A stretch of DNA of 64,000 nucleotides from Chondrinema litorale (GTDB taxonomy: Bacteria > Bacteroidota > Bacteroidia > Cytophagales > Flammeovirgaceae): the NCBI RefSeq assembly GCF_026250525.1, contig NZ_CP111065.1, positions 22,052 to 86,051 of the forward strand, written 5' to 3'. The notes under the pieces were generated by a model. The model ran no database searches, had not been told where the DNA came from, and saw nothing but the letters and a program-made list of their open reading frames with translations. Numbering within the stretch: the stretch's first letter is position 1; every line of letters begins with the position of its first letter. Made by a program: the position numbers and the translations under genes. Shown in pieces: positions 1-9,237 of this stretch.

Positions 1-8
1 CTAGCAAA

Positions 9-716
9 ATGATTGACTTGCTTTCCATTCAATTCAATCAATTAGATAATAAACTCAACCATTCAGGAATAATGAAGGAGATTAAGGCACTTTTCAAAGC
101 TGAATTTGCACCTTTCAATAGTTTAGTAAATATCAAAATCAATGATATTAATATGTATAGGGCAAAAGTTTATTGTTTAATAGTAGCTATGGTCTTAACA
201 ATATTAGGTTTAGGAAAAGACTTTTATGCATTTTTAAATGGGGATTTCAATATCATCTTATTTATACTTCACATAGTATTAATCTTTATATTTATAATAG
301 GATATAAATCAATAGGAAGGATTAAAAAAACTAGATCAAAGGAAATTTTTATCTTCATTATGGCATACACAGTAATGCTGATCGCCATATTAATATCATA
401 TCAAGAATTAAAGGTATATAATGCTTTACCATTAGCCTATACTGGAACATCAGCATGCATACTTATAGGAGTTATATGGAAACCAAAAAATAGCCTATTC
501 CTACTTACATCAACTAATATTGGCTTTTATGTTATGATTTCTATAAGTGAGGTGAAAATTCTAGATTTTCATGTAGTTTGTACTATGATCTTTAATCTCA
601 TTTTTTGGCTTATCTCAATGATAAATTACCAGACACTTTCAAAAACAATTCTAAATGATATAAAAGTGAGATCAGAGATGATTAATATAAAGGAGAAACT
701 AAACCTAAAAAACTAG
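9..716 (+). CDS. Polytopic membrane protein, unknown function
   Basis: A 235-residue protein with about six hydrophobic segments between residues 50 and 210, preceded by a soluble N-terminal stretch of about 45 residues and followed by a short charged helical tail. The layout resembles the membrane sensor half of a histidine kinase or diguanylate cyclase, but no kinase or GGDEF domain follows, so it may be a truncated sensor or a stand-alone membrane protein. The ATG lies only eight bases into the window, so the real start could be further upstream and out of sight. It converges on the HTH gene to its right, with 10 bases between the stop codons. I do not recognise the family. Confidence 0.5.
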   Translation: MIDLLSIQFNQLDNKLNHSGIMKEIKALFKAEFAPFNSLVNIKINDINMYRAKVYCLIVAMVLTILGLGKDFYAFLNGDFNIILFILHIVLIFIFIIGYKSIGRIKKTRSKEIFIFIMAYTVMLIAILISYQELKVYNALPLAYTGTSACILIGVIWKPKNSLFLLTSTNIGFYVMISISEVKILDFHVVCTMIFNLIFWLISMINYQTLSKTILNDIKVRSEMINIKEKLNLKN

Positions 717-726
717 GAACAAGAAT

Positions 727-1146
727 TTAATTATATTCTTTCTTCTGTATCTCATCTAATTTTTTAGATATTTCCTTCAATTCATCAGAAACTCCATCTT
801 GATTTTCTATAATTGACTTTGTTGGAAAAAAAGCTTCTAATATATTTTTTATACCTGTGAATATTTTGTTTTTATCTGTGAGGTAGGTATTTAGAGTAAT
901 ATTTGATTCATCAAAATGCTTATTTACTTCTGATAAATCATTATTAATAAGATCATTAATATTCACTCCTAAAGCATTAGCAGCTTTTCGTATAATTTCT
1001 AAACTTGGTTCTTCTGTATTAAATATAGTGCTTATATACCTTTCACTATATTCCATTTTTTCTGCTAGAGTTTGTCTATAAGATTTACCTATAATTGACT
1101 GTGCAGCAATTTTAATATTTTGCCCTATATGTATTTTTTTATCCAT
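727..1146 (-). CDS. Small helix-turn-helix regulator
   Basis: A 139-residue protein with an N-terminal XRE/Cro-like helix-turn-helix (about residues 10-70) containing YSERYISTIFNTEEPS, followed by a polar, partly helical tail. The HTH is clearly related to that of the regulator at 27794-28123: both have a GKxYRxxLxEK stretch, an SERxIxxIFN recognition-helix region and an LG near its end. The gene is divergent from the membrane/wHTH gene to its right. A perfect 18-bp palindrome lies 14 bp upstream of its start, so autorepression is likely. A role in controlling the neighbouring membrane gene is inferred. Confidence 0.7.
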   Translation of the reverse strand: MDKKIHIGQNIKIAAQSIIGKSYRQTLAEKMEYSERYISTIFNTEEPSLEIIRKAANALGVNINDLINNDLSEVNKHFDESNITLNTYLTDKNKIFTGIKNILEAFFPTKSIIENQDGVSDELKEISKKLDEIQKKEYN

Positions 1147-1159
1147 TCAAGACTAGTTA

Positions 1160-1177
1160 ATTGTTATTAATAACAAT
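1160..1177. promoter_or_regulatory. Palindromic operator in the divergent promoter region
   Basis: ATTGTTATTAATAACAAT is a perfect 18-bp palindrome just upstream of the minus-strand HTH gene. Related half-sites TTGTTATC (1279-1286) and TTGTTATTAATTG (1289-1301) occur in front of the plus-strand gene. This arrangement fits one regulator controlling both divergent genes. Confidence 0.6.
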
Positions 1178-1394
1178 GACTTTCAAGTGAAATTATGCAT
1201 AATTACTTCACATTTTTTAAAAAATATGAAATTTTTGCTCACATATTTGTTGTAATTAGATATGGATTTTAAATTTAATTGTTATCAGTTGTTATTAATT
1301 GTTTTTAAATCAAGGAATTCATGATAAGCTCCTATAAATCAAGATATTCCTTTCATAATTGTTTAATTATCCAATCATTCAATTATCTAAAAGT

Positions 1395-3131
1395 ATGAAA
1401 AATATTTTTTCCTACCTATCTTTTTTGCTTTTACCTTTTAGTGAAAGTCATATTACTAAAAGAAGTTATGAAATGCATCGTGAAAAAACATTCACGGAAA
1501 AATACAAAAAGCTAAAAGACCAATTATTAGTTCTTTCATTTTTATTATCTGCTGTTTCAATATTCTTTGGTATAGCTGAGCTTGAATATGTTACACACAT
1601 ATGGTGGATATCACTTATTGTTTCACTGGTTATTGAAGTACTTAAACATAAAACAGGGCATACAATAATTAATAACATATATAGAGAAAAGAATATCAGC
1701 TCTGTTATCAAAAAAGAAATATTCTCTTTAGTATTTTTTATGTTATCAATTAGTGCCAGTTTATATCTGGCTTGTCAAGGTGCTAATAAATATCTTAGTA
1801 GAGATGTTATTATTATCAATAACATTAAAGAATTGTATAATTCTAAGCTAGACTCTATTAATTCCTCTTACAACATTTCAAAAAATACTTTAAGTAGTTC
1901 TTTAAATGATATTGAAAATGAGTATGCCAAACTGCTCAAAGAAAATATTGAAAACCTAAATTTTGAAGGTGGAAAAAAGGATAAATTAATAGAAAAAACT
2001 ATTTCACGCCTTAACAAAGCTTGGAGTGATTCAAGTATTCAAGCTTTGTCTAATGTGATTGTGACAACTAAGCAGGGTAATGATTTTGAAAAAAAATCTT
2101 TCATTGAGAACTTAAATAGTATAAAAGATTTATATAAAAACAAGATTGATGAATTAAAGAACAGTAAATCTTTATTAGAAAAAGAATATACTGAAAAGAA
2201 AGGAAAAATAGGTTTAGAAAGAAATGAAGCCATAAGAACTCAAGTAAACAATGCGCAACTTGATAAAAATATCATTTATAGTATCGCAATATTATTTGAG
2301 GTCTTAATTCTTATCTGTATCAGCTTTTACAATAAATATATCTACAAGAAAAAAAATGATATAATAAAAATTTTAGAAAGAGAACATCGTAATTGCTCAA
2401 AGTTTATCAATGATTTAAACGATATAATTCAATTTACTTTATGCATGCAATCTATGATTGTTCATTTCAAAAATGACGAAAATAGAGATCAGCTAAAGAA
2501 CTTAATGCAAAAAAATACTACTGTTTTAACAGTCAGCGATTGGTTAAAATCACACCTTTTAGAAATTGAATTATTTCAAGATGAATTTATAACAACTACA
2601 CCAGATAAAAATACTTCAAATAACAACTTTAACAAAAGTAATAACAATGATGATGTTATTAAGAACATTGTTAACAATGGATATATCAATACTGATAATA
2701 ATTATCCTAGGATTAATAACAATAACATAGAAAAGAAAAAAGAGACTTTAAATACCTCTAAAAAAATAAATGGGGATAGTGGAAACTCTATATTAATATC
2801 ATCTTTAAACAATTCTGTTATAGAGAAAAAAACTAATTCAGACAAGACAGATAAAAAGGATTATAATGAAAGTCAAGACAATGCGAGTAAACTTAATAAA
2901 ATACAAAGTGATCAATATTGGGAGATTATAATAAGCAGATATAACGATGATGAAAGACAGGTAGCCAAGTTACTAAAGGAAGAATATACTCAGAGGGAAA
3001 TAAGAGAGCATTCTAATATTAAAAATACAAATAAAATTGCTGCAATCAGTAAAGAATTGCAGCAATTAGGTTTGATAAAAAAACCAAAAAGAGGGAAGGT
3101 AAGAAAAAACAAAGCTTTTGAAATCACATGA
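1395..3131 (+). CDS. Membrane protein with coiled coil and C-terminal winged-helix-like domain
   Basis: A protein of about 578 residues. I chose the ATG at 1395 rather than the in-frame TTG at 1359, because the ATG begins a hydrophobic N-terminus. It has two to four membrane segments in the first 140 residues, a long helical, probably coiled-coil region, another membrane segment near residue 300, a low-complexity Asn/Ser-rich linker (about 410-500), and a C-terminal basic domain resembling a winged helix (EEYTQREIREHSNIKNTNKI, then a GLIKKPKRG turn). A membrane-anchored DNA-binding protein is an unusual design and could tether DNA to the envelope or sense a membrane signal. I do not recognise the family; the role is unknown. 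Confidence 0.6.
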   Translation: MKNIFSYLSFLLLPFSESHITKRSYEMHREKTFTEKYKKLKDQLLVLSFLLSAVSIFFGIAELEYVTHIWWISLIVSLVIEVLKHKTGHTIINNIYREKNISSVIKKEIFSLVFFMLSISASLYLACQGANKYLSRDVIIINNIKELYNSKLDSINSSYNISKNTLSSSLNDIENEYAKLLKENIENLNFEGGKKDKLIEKTISRLNKAWSDSSIQALSNVIVTTKQGNDFEKKSFIENLNSIKDLYKNKIDELKNSKSLLEKEYTEKKGKIGLERNEAIRTQVNNAQLDKNIIYSIAILFEVLILICISFYNKYIYKKKNDIIKILEREHRNCSKFINDLNDIIQFTLCMQSMIVHFKNDENRDQLKNLMQKNTTVLTVSDWLKSHLLEIELFQDEFITTTPDKNTSNNNFNKSNNNDDVIKNIVNNGYINTDNNYPRINNNNIEKKKETLNTSKKINGDSGNSILISSLNNSVIEKKTNSDKTDKKDYNESQDNASKLNKIQSDQYWEIIISRYNDDERQVAKLLKEEYTQREIREHSNIKNTNKIAAISKELQQLGLIKKPKRGKVRKNKAFEIT

Positions 3132-3143
3132 TCTATTTCTAAA

Positions 3144-3662
3144 TCATTTTGGATATCCAATAAGATAAATAACCTTTCCAAAGGTGTGGCTATCTATACC
3201 AGTTTCCCAATTAAAATTCTCATTACCTTCTACTTCTTTTATAAGTTTATTCACCATTTTTGGTGTATATAATCTTATCGCTGATACTATCCCATCCCAC
3301 AAGGTTACTAGCGGTACAATGGAAATTAGATAAGTGAAAATTATTCTTGTCCAAGTAAATGGTCTAATAAAAGGTGTTGCTAACCACATTAATGCAATTA
3401 AATTTGTATACAAATTTGATAAAATAGCCTTGAAAGGCATTCCTTCATCTATTAAATACTTTCTAACTAATAGCATTGAACCACCTCCACCAGAGCAGCA
3501 ATCAACTAAATGATTAGTACCTGTTTTTTCAATTGCAGACTTGAGAGGAGGTATTACTGCCTTAAAACATTAAAAGTTTTCATTAAGAATCTGAGGTAAT
3601 CAGTCTGGCACTCTTGAAGAAAATTAGAGTATCAACTAAAATCTTCGATTTCAAATAAATGG
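3144..3662 (-). pseudogene. Decayed class I SAM-dependent methyltransferase gene
   Basis: The only long open stretch (3144-3476) encodes the C-terminal part of a Bacteroidota class I methyltransferase (PFIRPFTWTRIIFTYLI, ending KVIYLIGYPK). Reading the minus strand further upstream recovers the rest: LVDCCSGGGGS, the SAM-binding glycine motif, directly in front of the internal Met, then FLQECQTDYLRFLMKTFN in another frame, then FEIEDFS. The pieces are separated by a frameshift near 3558-3566 and by a TGA at 3632-3634 at a place where the family normally has Trp. The gene is therefore broken at two points and not expected to yield active enzyme. Confidence 0.75.
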
Positions 3663-3767
3663 AGTCTGTTCACATAAAATTAAGTTTTGTAGTTTTAGTT
3701 CACTAATTTAAAAAAGTGTGAACAAAATATCCTAATTATTTGTAGTTTTATGAAATAATTAAATATA

Positions 3768-3789
3768 TTTGTTCCATGTTTGGAACAAA
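3768..3789. promoter_or_regulatory. Inverted repeat before the small XRE gene
   Basis: TTTGTTCCA and TGGAACAAA are perfect arms separated by four bases, lying 11 bp before the ATG at 3801. Further GGAACA half-sites occur just inside the gene. This is a likely autoregulatory operator of the XRE protein. Confidence 0.6.
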
Positions 3790-3800
3790 ATTTTAAAAAG

Positions 3801-4040
3801 ATGGAAACATCCGGAACATCACTTATTGAAATTGAAATTGGAACAAGTAATATTGACCTAGGCAGCAAAGTGAAAGCAACGAGAGGAGGAAAAATGCTGA
3901 GTTTATGTGCTCTTGCCAAAAAAAGTGGAGTTTCTAAATCTAGGGTTTCAGATTTAGAAAAGGGTAAAAATGTAAATTCTGAAACTTTATTGAAAGTTTT
4001 AGAGGGATTAGGCGCGAAGAAGATTTTAATTCAATTTTAA
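3801..4040 (+). CDS. Small XRE-family regulator (HipB-like)
   Basis: A protein of 79 residues when started at the ATG at 3801. An alternative TTG at 3780 would lie inside the palindromic operator and is less likely. The C-terminal 55 residues form a helix-turn-helix (LCALAKKSGVSKSRVSDLEK, then SETLLKVLEGLG) typical of HipB/HigA-type antitoxin or repressor folds. No toxin partner (HipA or HigB) is visible next to it, so it may be an orphan repressor, perhaps controlling the replication gene that follows. The inverted repeat in front suggests autorepression. Confidence 0.65.
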   Translation: METSGTSLIEIEIGTSNIDLGSKVKATRGGKMLSLCALAKKSGVSKSRVSDLEKGKNVNSETLLKVLEGLGAKKILIQF

Positions 4041-4114
4041 GTTGAACGCTAAAAGATACTATATGATAAGATAAGAGATAATTAAATATTCATATTGACC
4101 TATAAAAAATAAAA

Positions 4115-4147
4115 CCACAAACTCTATTTCGGCAGGTGAGTTTGTGG
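4115..4147. terminator. Stem-loop between XRE gene and rep
   Basis: CCACAAACTC and GAGTTTGTGG form a perfect 10-bp stem with a 13-base loop. On the minus strand it is followed by a T-rich stretch, so it may terminate antisense transcription towards the XRE gene. It could equally be a leader structure of rep. Confidence 0.45.
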
Positions 4148-4261
4148 CAAATATTTTCCTTTGTTTATATTGACTTCGTACCTCAAATATAAGCGGTTGG
4201 ATTGTATTTTCCAAATTTTAAAGTACCTGCTATTTTTTTTAAACTGTAATGCAACCGTTTA

Positions 4262-7200
4262 ATGCTGACTAATAACAAAGTACAGACAGAAGATAAATCA
4301 TTCTGGCAGGTGATTTTTGACGATTTATTTCAAGCTATTGAAGCAGATGGAGGTGAAAAAATATACCAATACCACTTTCCTAACTGGATTCCATTTCAAA
4401 AAAAGAATATTTATTCTCCTTTTTCAGAAGGTAAAAACCCAACTTTTCATATTTATCCTAGTCATGCTCATGATTTTAGGACAGGTGAAAGTTATAGCCC
4501 TTGGCAACTACATAAGAAAATAACTGGATTGTCAGATAATAAAGAAATAGCAAAAGAACTTTGCGATCTTTATAATATCACTATCCCTTCAAAGTCAGAA
4601 AGAGTAATTAAAAGCTCTTATGTAGAATCCCGACTTAAAGCTTTAGATATATCATCTGAAGAAAATTCTTTATTAAATAATCAATCTTTCACTTTCAAGT
4701 CTGATAAAGATGATAACCTAGTAATACATTTCTCTAATTTTAAAGGCGAGGTTCACTTCTGGAAACCAGAAACAGCGAAGGATTATAAAATATGGGCTAG
4801 AAAAAGACTAAAGAAACCTTTAGAAGTTCTTAATAAGGATGGAAAAGCCGATCAAATAAAGTATTTAACAGAAAGAAATGCAGGAAACCGTTCCTTTCAA
4901 AATGGCATTTTTCAGTACTTCTATAAAGATAACTGTAATAAACTTCATGAGATCGAAACCTTAGTGTTTACTGAAGGTGAGTTAAAAGCATTCAAAGCCG
5001 CAAAACATGGTATTGCAGCTGTCGGATTAGTAGGTATACATAACTTTGGTAAGAGTATAAAAAATGAATCAGGAAGAACAGAAAGAGTTGATTTATTAGA
5101 AGATATCAAAGAATTATTAAATAATCTTCCAAGTCTTAAAAGTGTTGTTTTTTTACATGATAATGACTGTTTGAAACAATCCAAAGATGGATCAGATCAA
5201 AGAAAAATATCATTCTACTCATCTGTTAGAAACTTTAAATTAGCTTTTGAAAGCTACCCTTATAAACTTCATTATGCGCATATAAAGCCTGAATTAGGAG
5301 ATGATTGTAAAGGGATTGATGATTTACTAGTTTGCTATAAAAAGAAGGAAAATGATATTAAAAAAGCGATTTATAAGCTTAAGAATTCATCATTTTTTAC
5401 ATTTTACAACCTAAACCATATCTCTAATAATGAAATTAGAAAGATATGGAGACTAGAAGCATCAAAAAGAACTTACTTAAATATTAATCAGTACTTAGGT
5501 GAAATAAATAGTTTACTTTCAGAAAAAGTTGAACAGTATAAAAAAGTAATATTAAAATCAGGTTGCGGTACTGGTAAGACTACTTGGATTTCAAATTACG
5601 CCAAAGAGAATGACAAGAGATTAATATTAGTAGTTCCTTATATGGCTTTAACCCAGCAATTGAGAAATAGAATGGAAGGGCTTGGTATGGTTTGTATTGA
5701 TGGTAATAGTACAAAAGAAGATATCCAATCAGCAAAAAACTCTAAACTAGTCTCAGTTACATATGACAGTTTACAAAAAGTTGTTGAAGGTAATGATAAA
5801 GAAGAATGTTTACTAGCTGTAGATGAATATCATAATTTAGTAAATCAGGAACACTTTAGAGCTGATGCATGCCTAAACGTATTCAAAGCATTAAAATCAT
5901 TTCAAAATGTCGTTTTGCTTTCTGGAACACCACACTTTTTATATGAAGAGTTGGGATTTAATTCAATCATAGTAAAGGCAAAAAAACAAAATAAGGTAGT
6001 AGTAACTCCTATAAGATATAAGAATAAAATTTCTTGGTTACTCTCAGATTTAGCTAAACAGCCTACAGGTAAATTAAATGTAATTAGGTGCAAAACAGTC
6101 TTACAATTAAAGCAAATTAAAGATGCTTTAATTGATACTGGTACTGATAAAAAGTCTATTTCATGCATATACAATCATGACTTTTTAGATGCTGATCCAA
6201 CATGGGAAATGCTCATCCAAAAAAATCTTGTTCCTCAAGATGTTAAAATATTATTGTGTACAGCAAAAATTAACGATGGAGTAAATATTGAGAATAAAAA
6301 TGTAGGTAAAGTCTATATTGTTGATGAAAATAATATGGATTCATTTATTCAATTCGTAGCTAGATTTAGAAATATTGATAACCTAGATGTAAATAGCCTA
6401 CATAGCCAAAATGAAAACAAGTGGAAAAAATATGTCAATGAAAAAGCTCTCTATGCTGATTATAAAGAGTTTGCAGAGGCTATTATAGATATAATTAATT
6501 CAGAAAAAGACATAAAGGTATATGCTGAAAAACTCGGAATTGATTATGATATCCAGTTAAAAACTAGAGAAACTATAGTTAGTGATTTAATTGAAGATGA
6601 CTGTGAGTTTAATGAACTAGCAGCATTTAAAAGGATACAAAATGAACAATATAAGTTCTTAACTAAAGACGAATTTTATCATCAATTAAGAAAAAAATAT
6701 AATCATATCACTGTTTTAGATAATGTTTTAACTGATGGACAAACTATCATTTCTGAGAATAATATTAAGCAAAAATTAAATGATAAATCATTTTGGAAAT
6801 TTGCATTGATTGAGTTCTATAGTTCTCTAGATGGAAAAAGAAAAAAAGAGAGTAGACAATTAAAGAAAGACATTGATAAATTTCTATCTGAAAACAATTA
6901 TGAAATATACAGTCCATTTGTTTGGGACAAGCTTATAAATAATCAAAAAGAGATTAATGAAAAATATGGGAAGCTGGTAAGTAAACTAGCTTTTATTCAC
7001 AATGATTATGTTATAAAACAGGCTAAGAGTAATATTGAAAACTCTAAAGAAGATGCTAGAATACAAATCATAAACATTTTAAAAAGTGAATATTACTGGA
7101 CTTTCTTTAAAACACTTTATCATGTAACTAAAAATACATCTCTAAAACATAAATTAAAGAATTTTTTCGATGGATATAACTATAAGCCTGGTTCATCAGC

Positions 7201-7975
7201 TTTGCTACTAAAAGAACACGAGTTTCTATTTAAAGAATATGATAATTTAGTAAGGAATATAGCTAATGATTATCTTTTCTTATATGAATTCTTTGGTAAT
7301 CATTTATCTCATAATCAACGTGTTAAATATGTTGAAGAAATAGAAAACTTTACTGATTATAGAGCAAAAGCTAAAACAGCTTTATTGTTACATTACTATG
7401 TAAATGATAGAAGTTTACTTACTAAAACTGAGCAGCAAGATGCAGAAATTATGCTGTCTGATATTAATATTTTACAGGATATTATTAAAGAAAAAGGTGA
7501 TATAAAAAGATATACATTAGCATCAGACCGAAGTAACAAACGAGCTTATATTATTGAAAAAAATCTAGGAGAAAAGATTCAAAGAGCTAGTATAGATAAT
7601 GAAAAAAGTTTATCTCAAAATATAATTGATAATTTGAATCTAGACCTTACTGTAACAGATATCACTAAATGTCTAAATGATAATAGATTATATAAGGCCT
7701 TATATTTAGATGGTAAACAAATAGGTGAAAGAATAAAATATTTGTTCATGAATCCTAGAAAGTATCGTAGTGTAAGGAATGGAAGAAAAGAAACTTTTTA
7801 TGAGATATCAAGCCTTAAAAATGATAATTGTGTAAATTTAAAAGACGTTTGCGATAGAGTAAATGTTGATACTATGGTTTATATAAATAAACTTCCAGTT
7901 AGTAATAGTGATTCAAAGTGGACAAAGCAAAATGATGACGCTCTAATAAAAGAAAATTTAGTTTGTCCGTTTTAA
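4262..7975 (+). CDS. Replication protein: primase/TOPRIM-SF2 helicase fusion (CyRepA1/origin-binding type)
   Basis: A 1237-residue protein that probably initiates replication of the element. The N-terminal region (about 1-110) resembles primase-type domains (NPTFHIYPSHAHDFRTGE). A TOPRIM fold follows (LVFTEGELKAF with its Glu near residue 236; FLHDND near 296). A superfamily 2 helicase core comes next, with Walker A GCGTGKTT near 434, a DEYH box near 520 and SGTPHF near 553. The remaining C-terminal half is helical and unassigned. This resembles the CyRepA1/origin-binding-protein type of plasmid replication proteins known from cyanobacterial plasmids. The downstream 55-bp repeat array is a candidate origin. 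The family name is from memory; the primase-helicase reading is more secure. Confidence 0.75.
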   Translation: MLTNNKVQTEDKSFWQVIFDDLFQAIEADGGEKIYQYHFPNWIPFQKKNIYSPFSEGKNPTFHIYPSHAHDFRTGESYSPWQLHKKITGLSDNKEIAKELCDLYNITIPSKSERVIKSSYVESRLKALDISSEENSLLNNQSFTFKSDKDDNLVIHFSNFKGEVHFWKPETAKDYKIWARKRLKKPLEVLNKDGKADQIKYLTERNAGNRSFQNGIFQYFYKDNCNKLHEIETLVFTEGELKAFKAAKHGIAAVGLVGIHNFGKSIKNESGRTERVDLLEDIKELLNNLPSLKSVVFLHDNDCLKQSKDGSDQRKISFYSSVRNFKLAFESYPYKLHYAHIKPELGDDCKGIDDLLVCYKKKENDIKKAIYKLKNSSFFTFYNLNHISNNEIRKIWRLEASKRTYLNINQYLGEINSLLSEKVEQYKKVILKSGCGTGKTTWISNYAKENDKRLILVVPYMALTQQLRNRMEGLGMVCIDGNSTKEDIQSAKNSKLVSVTYDSLQKVVEGNDKEECLLAVDEYHNLVNQEHFRADACLNVFKALKSFQNVVLLSGTPHFLYEELGFNSIIVKAKKQNKVVVTPIRYKNKISWLLSDLAKQPTGKLNVIRCKTVLQLKQIKDALIDTGTDKKSISCIYNHDFLDADPTWEMLIQKNLVPQDVKILLCTAKINDGVNIENKNVGKVYIVDENNMDSFIQFVARFRNIDNLDVNSLHSQNENKWKKYVNEKALYADYKEFAEAIIDIINSEKDIKVYAEKLGIDYDIQLKTRETIVSDLIEDDCEFNELAAFKRIQNEQYKFLTKDEFYHQLRKKYNHITVLDNVLTDGQTIISENNIKQKLNDKSFWKFALIEFYSSLDGKRKKESRQLKKDIDKFLSENNYEIYSPFVWDKLINNQKEINEKYGKLVSKLAFIHNDYVIKQAKSNIENSKEDARIQIINILKSEYYWTFFKTLYHVTKNTSLKHKLKNFFDGYNYKPGSSALLLKEHEFLFKEYDNLVRNIANDYLFLYEFFGNHLSHNQRVKYVEEIENFTDYRAKAKTALLLHYYVNDRSLLTKTEQQDAEIMLSDINILQDIIKEKGDIKRYTLASDRSNKRAYIIEKNLGEKIQRASIDNEKSLSQNIIDNLNLDLTVTDITKCLNDNRLYKALYLDGKQIGERIKYLFMNPRKYRSVRNGRKETFYEISSLKNDNCVNLKDVCDRVNVDTMVYINKLPVSNSDSKWTKQNDDALIKENLVCPF

Positions 7976-8028
7976 TTGACTTTTTCTAATTATTGGCAGA
8001 GAAGTTATTAAAGTAGTCTCTATGGGGT

Positions 8029-8442
8029 ATATAGAAGTATCCGAATTTTGCGGATAGATGTCCTGTGGGGCTTCTATGAAGGATTATAGAAGTATCCGAA
8101 TTTTGCGGATAGATGTCCTGTGGGGCTTCTATGAGGGATTATAGAAGTATCCGAATTTTGCGGATAGATGTCCTGTGGGGCTTCTATGAAGGATTATAGA
8201 AGTATCCGAATTTTGCGGATAGATGCCCTGTGGGGTTTCTATGAGGGATTATAGAAGTATCCGAATTTTGCGGATAGATGTCCTGTGGGGCTTCTATGAA
8301 GGATTATAGAAGTATCCGAATTTTGCGGATAGATGCCCTGTGGGGTTTCTATGAGGGATTATAGAAGTATCCGAATTTTGCGGATAGATGTCCTGTGGGG
8401 CTTCTATGAAGGATTATAGAAGTATCCGAATTTTGCGGATAG
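8029..8442. repeat. 55-bp tandem repeat array, eight units (candidate iterons/origin)
   Basis: CCGAATTTTGCGG recurs at exactly 55-bp spacing (8041, 8096, 8151, 8206, 8261, 8316, 8371, 8426); the last unit is truncated. Each unit holds a small hairpin (ATCCG-AATTTTG-CGGAT) inside an outer stem (ATAGAAG...CTTCTAT). Units alternate between endings GAAGG and GAGGG, giving a 110-bp higher-order period. Two units change CTTCTAT to TTTCTAT, which swaps a G-C for a G-U pair in the outer stem. It lies between rep and the BRO-N gene. Iterons or a structured replication origin are the favoured interpretation. Confidence 0.9.
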
Positions 8443-8466
8443 TAGTAGAATAAAATAGATTTGAAT

Positions 8467-9225
8467 ATGAATGAGATAATAATTTTTGAATCAAAGGAAA
8501 TACGATCAGTTATGTATAACGGAGATTGGTATTTTGTTATAGCTGATGTAGTTGAGATACTAGTGGAAACAAATAGACCCGTGAAATATTGGTCTGATCT
8601 AAAAAAGAAAATCAAAAGTGAAGGAGCTGATCTTTCTGAAACTTTCAAAAAGTTGCCTTTTGTTGTAAGTGGTGGAAGAAAATATCAATTAGACTGTGCT
8701 AATACAGAAGGATTATTAAGAATAATACAATCTATTCCTTCAATTAAAGCAGAACCATTTAAACAGTGGTTGGCTAAAGTAGGTAGCAAAGTGTTGGATG
8801 AAAAAACCAATAAAAGGTTAGCGGCTAAACACAAGTTAGAAGAAGTACAAGATCGTCTTTTTGATAATATAAAAGATAGAGGTGTAGATAAAGATGGGTT
8901 TAAAAGGATCAATGATGCAGGAGATAAAGCATTATTTGGTGGGAAAAATATGAAGAAAAAATATGACATTGATAAGGATGATAATCTTGATGATCATATG
9001 AATACATTATTACTTATGGGTAAGGGTTTAGCTACGGAAATGACAAATCACCATACATCTTATAATGACTTGGAAGGAGAGGATGACATTACTAATACAC
9101 ATGAAGGGAATAATGAAGAAATTCGAACTGCTCTTATGAATAAGAATATTAAACCTGAAGAAATTCCACCAGAAGAAGATTTAAAGAAATTAAAAGGAAA
9201 GAATAAAAAGAACATTGATAAGTAA
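8467..9225 (+). CDS. BRO-N domain protein (antirepressor/DinD-like)
   Basis: A protein of 252 residues from the ATG at 8467, which is preferred over the TTG two codons earlier. The N-terminal half (about 1-115) matches the BRO-N fold: VMYNGDWYFVIADVVEIL, YWSDLKKKI, then a TEGLLRIIQSIPS segment and FKQWLAKVG. This fold binds DNA and is common in phage antirepressors and in DinD-like damage-inducible proteins. The C-terminal half is charged and helical. It starts just after the tandem repeats and is followed 12 bp later by a small gene, suggesting a two-gene operon. It may regulate replication or bind the repeats; that link is inferred from position only. Confidence 0.7.
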   Translation: MNEIIIFESKEIRSVMYNGDWYFVIADVVEILVETNRPVKYWSDLKKKIKSEGADLSETFKKLPFVVSGGRKYQLDCANTEGLLRIIQSIPSIKAEPFKQWLAKVGSKVLDEKTNKRLAAKHKLEEVQDRLFDNIKDRGVDKDGFKRINDAGDKALFGGKNMKKKYDIDKDDNLDDHMNTLLLMGKGLATEMTNHHTSYNDLEGEDDITNTHEGNNEEIRTALMNKNIKPEEIPPEEDLKKLKGKNKKNIDK

Positions 9226-9237
9226 TTATAATCAACA

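Noticed and set aside
3801..4040. HipB-like protein as half of a toxin-antitoxin pair
   Set aside because: No HipA, HigB or other toxin-like ORF is adjacent on either side.
8029..8442. Tandem repeats as a CRISPR array
   Set aside because: The full 55-bp unit is repeated; there are no variable spacers and no cas genes nearby.
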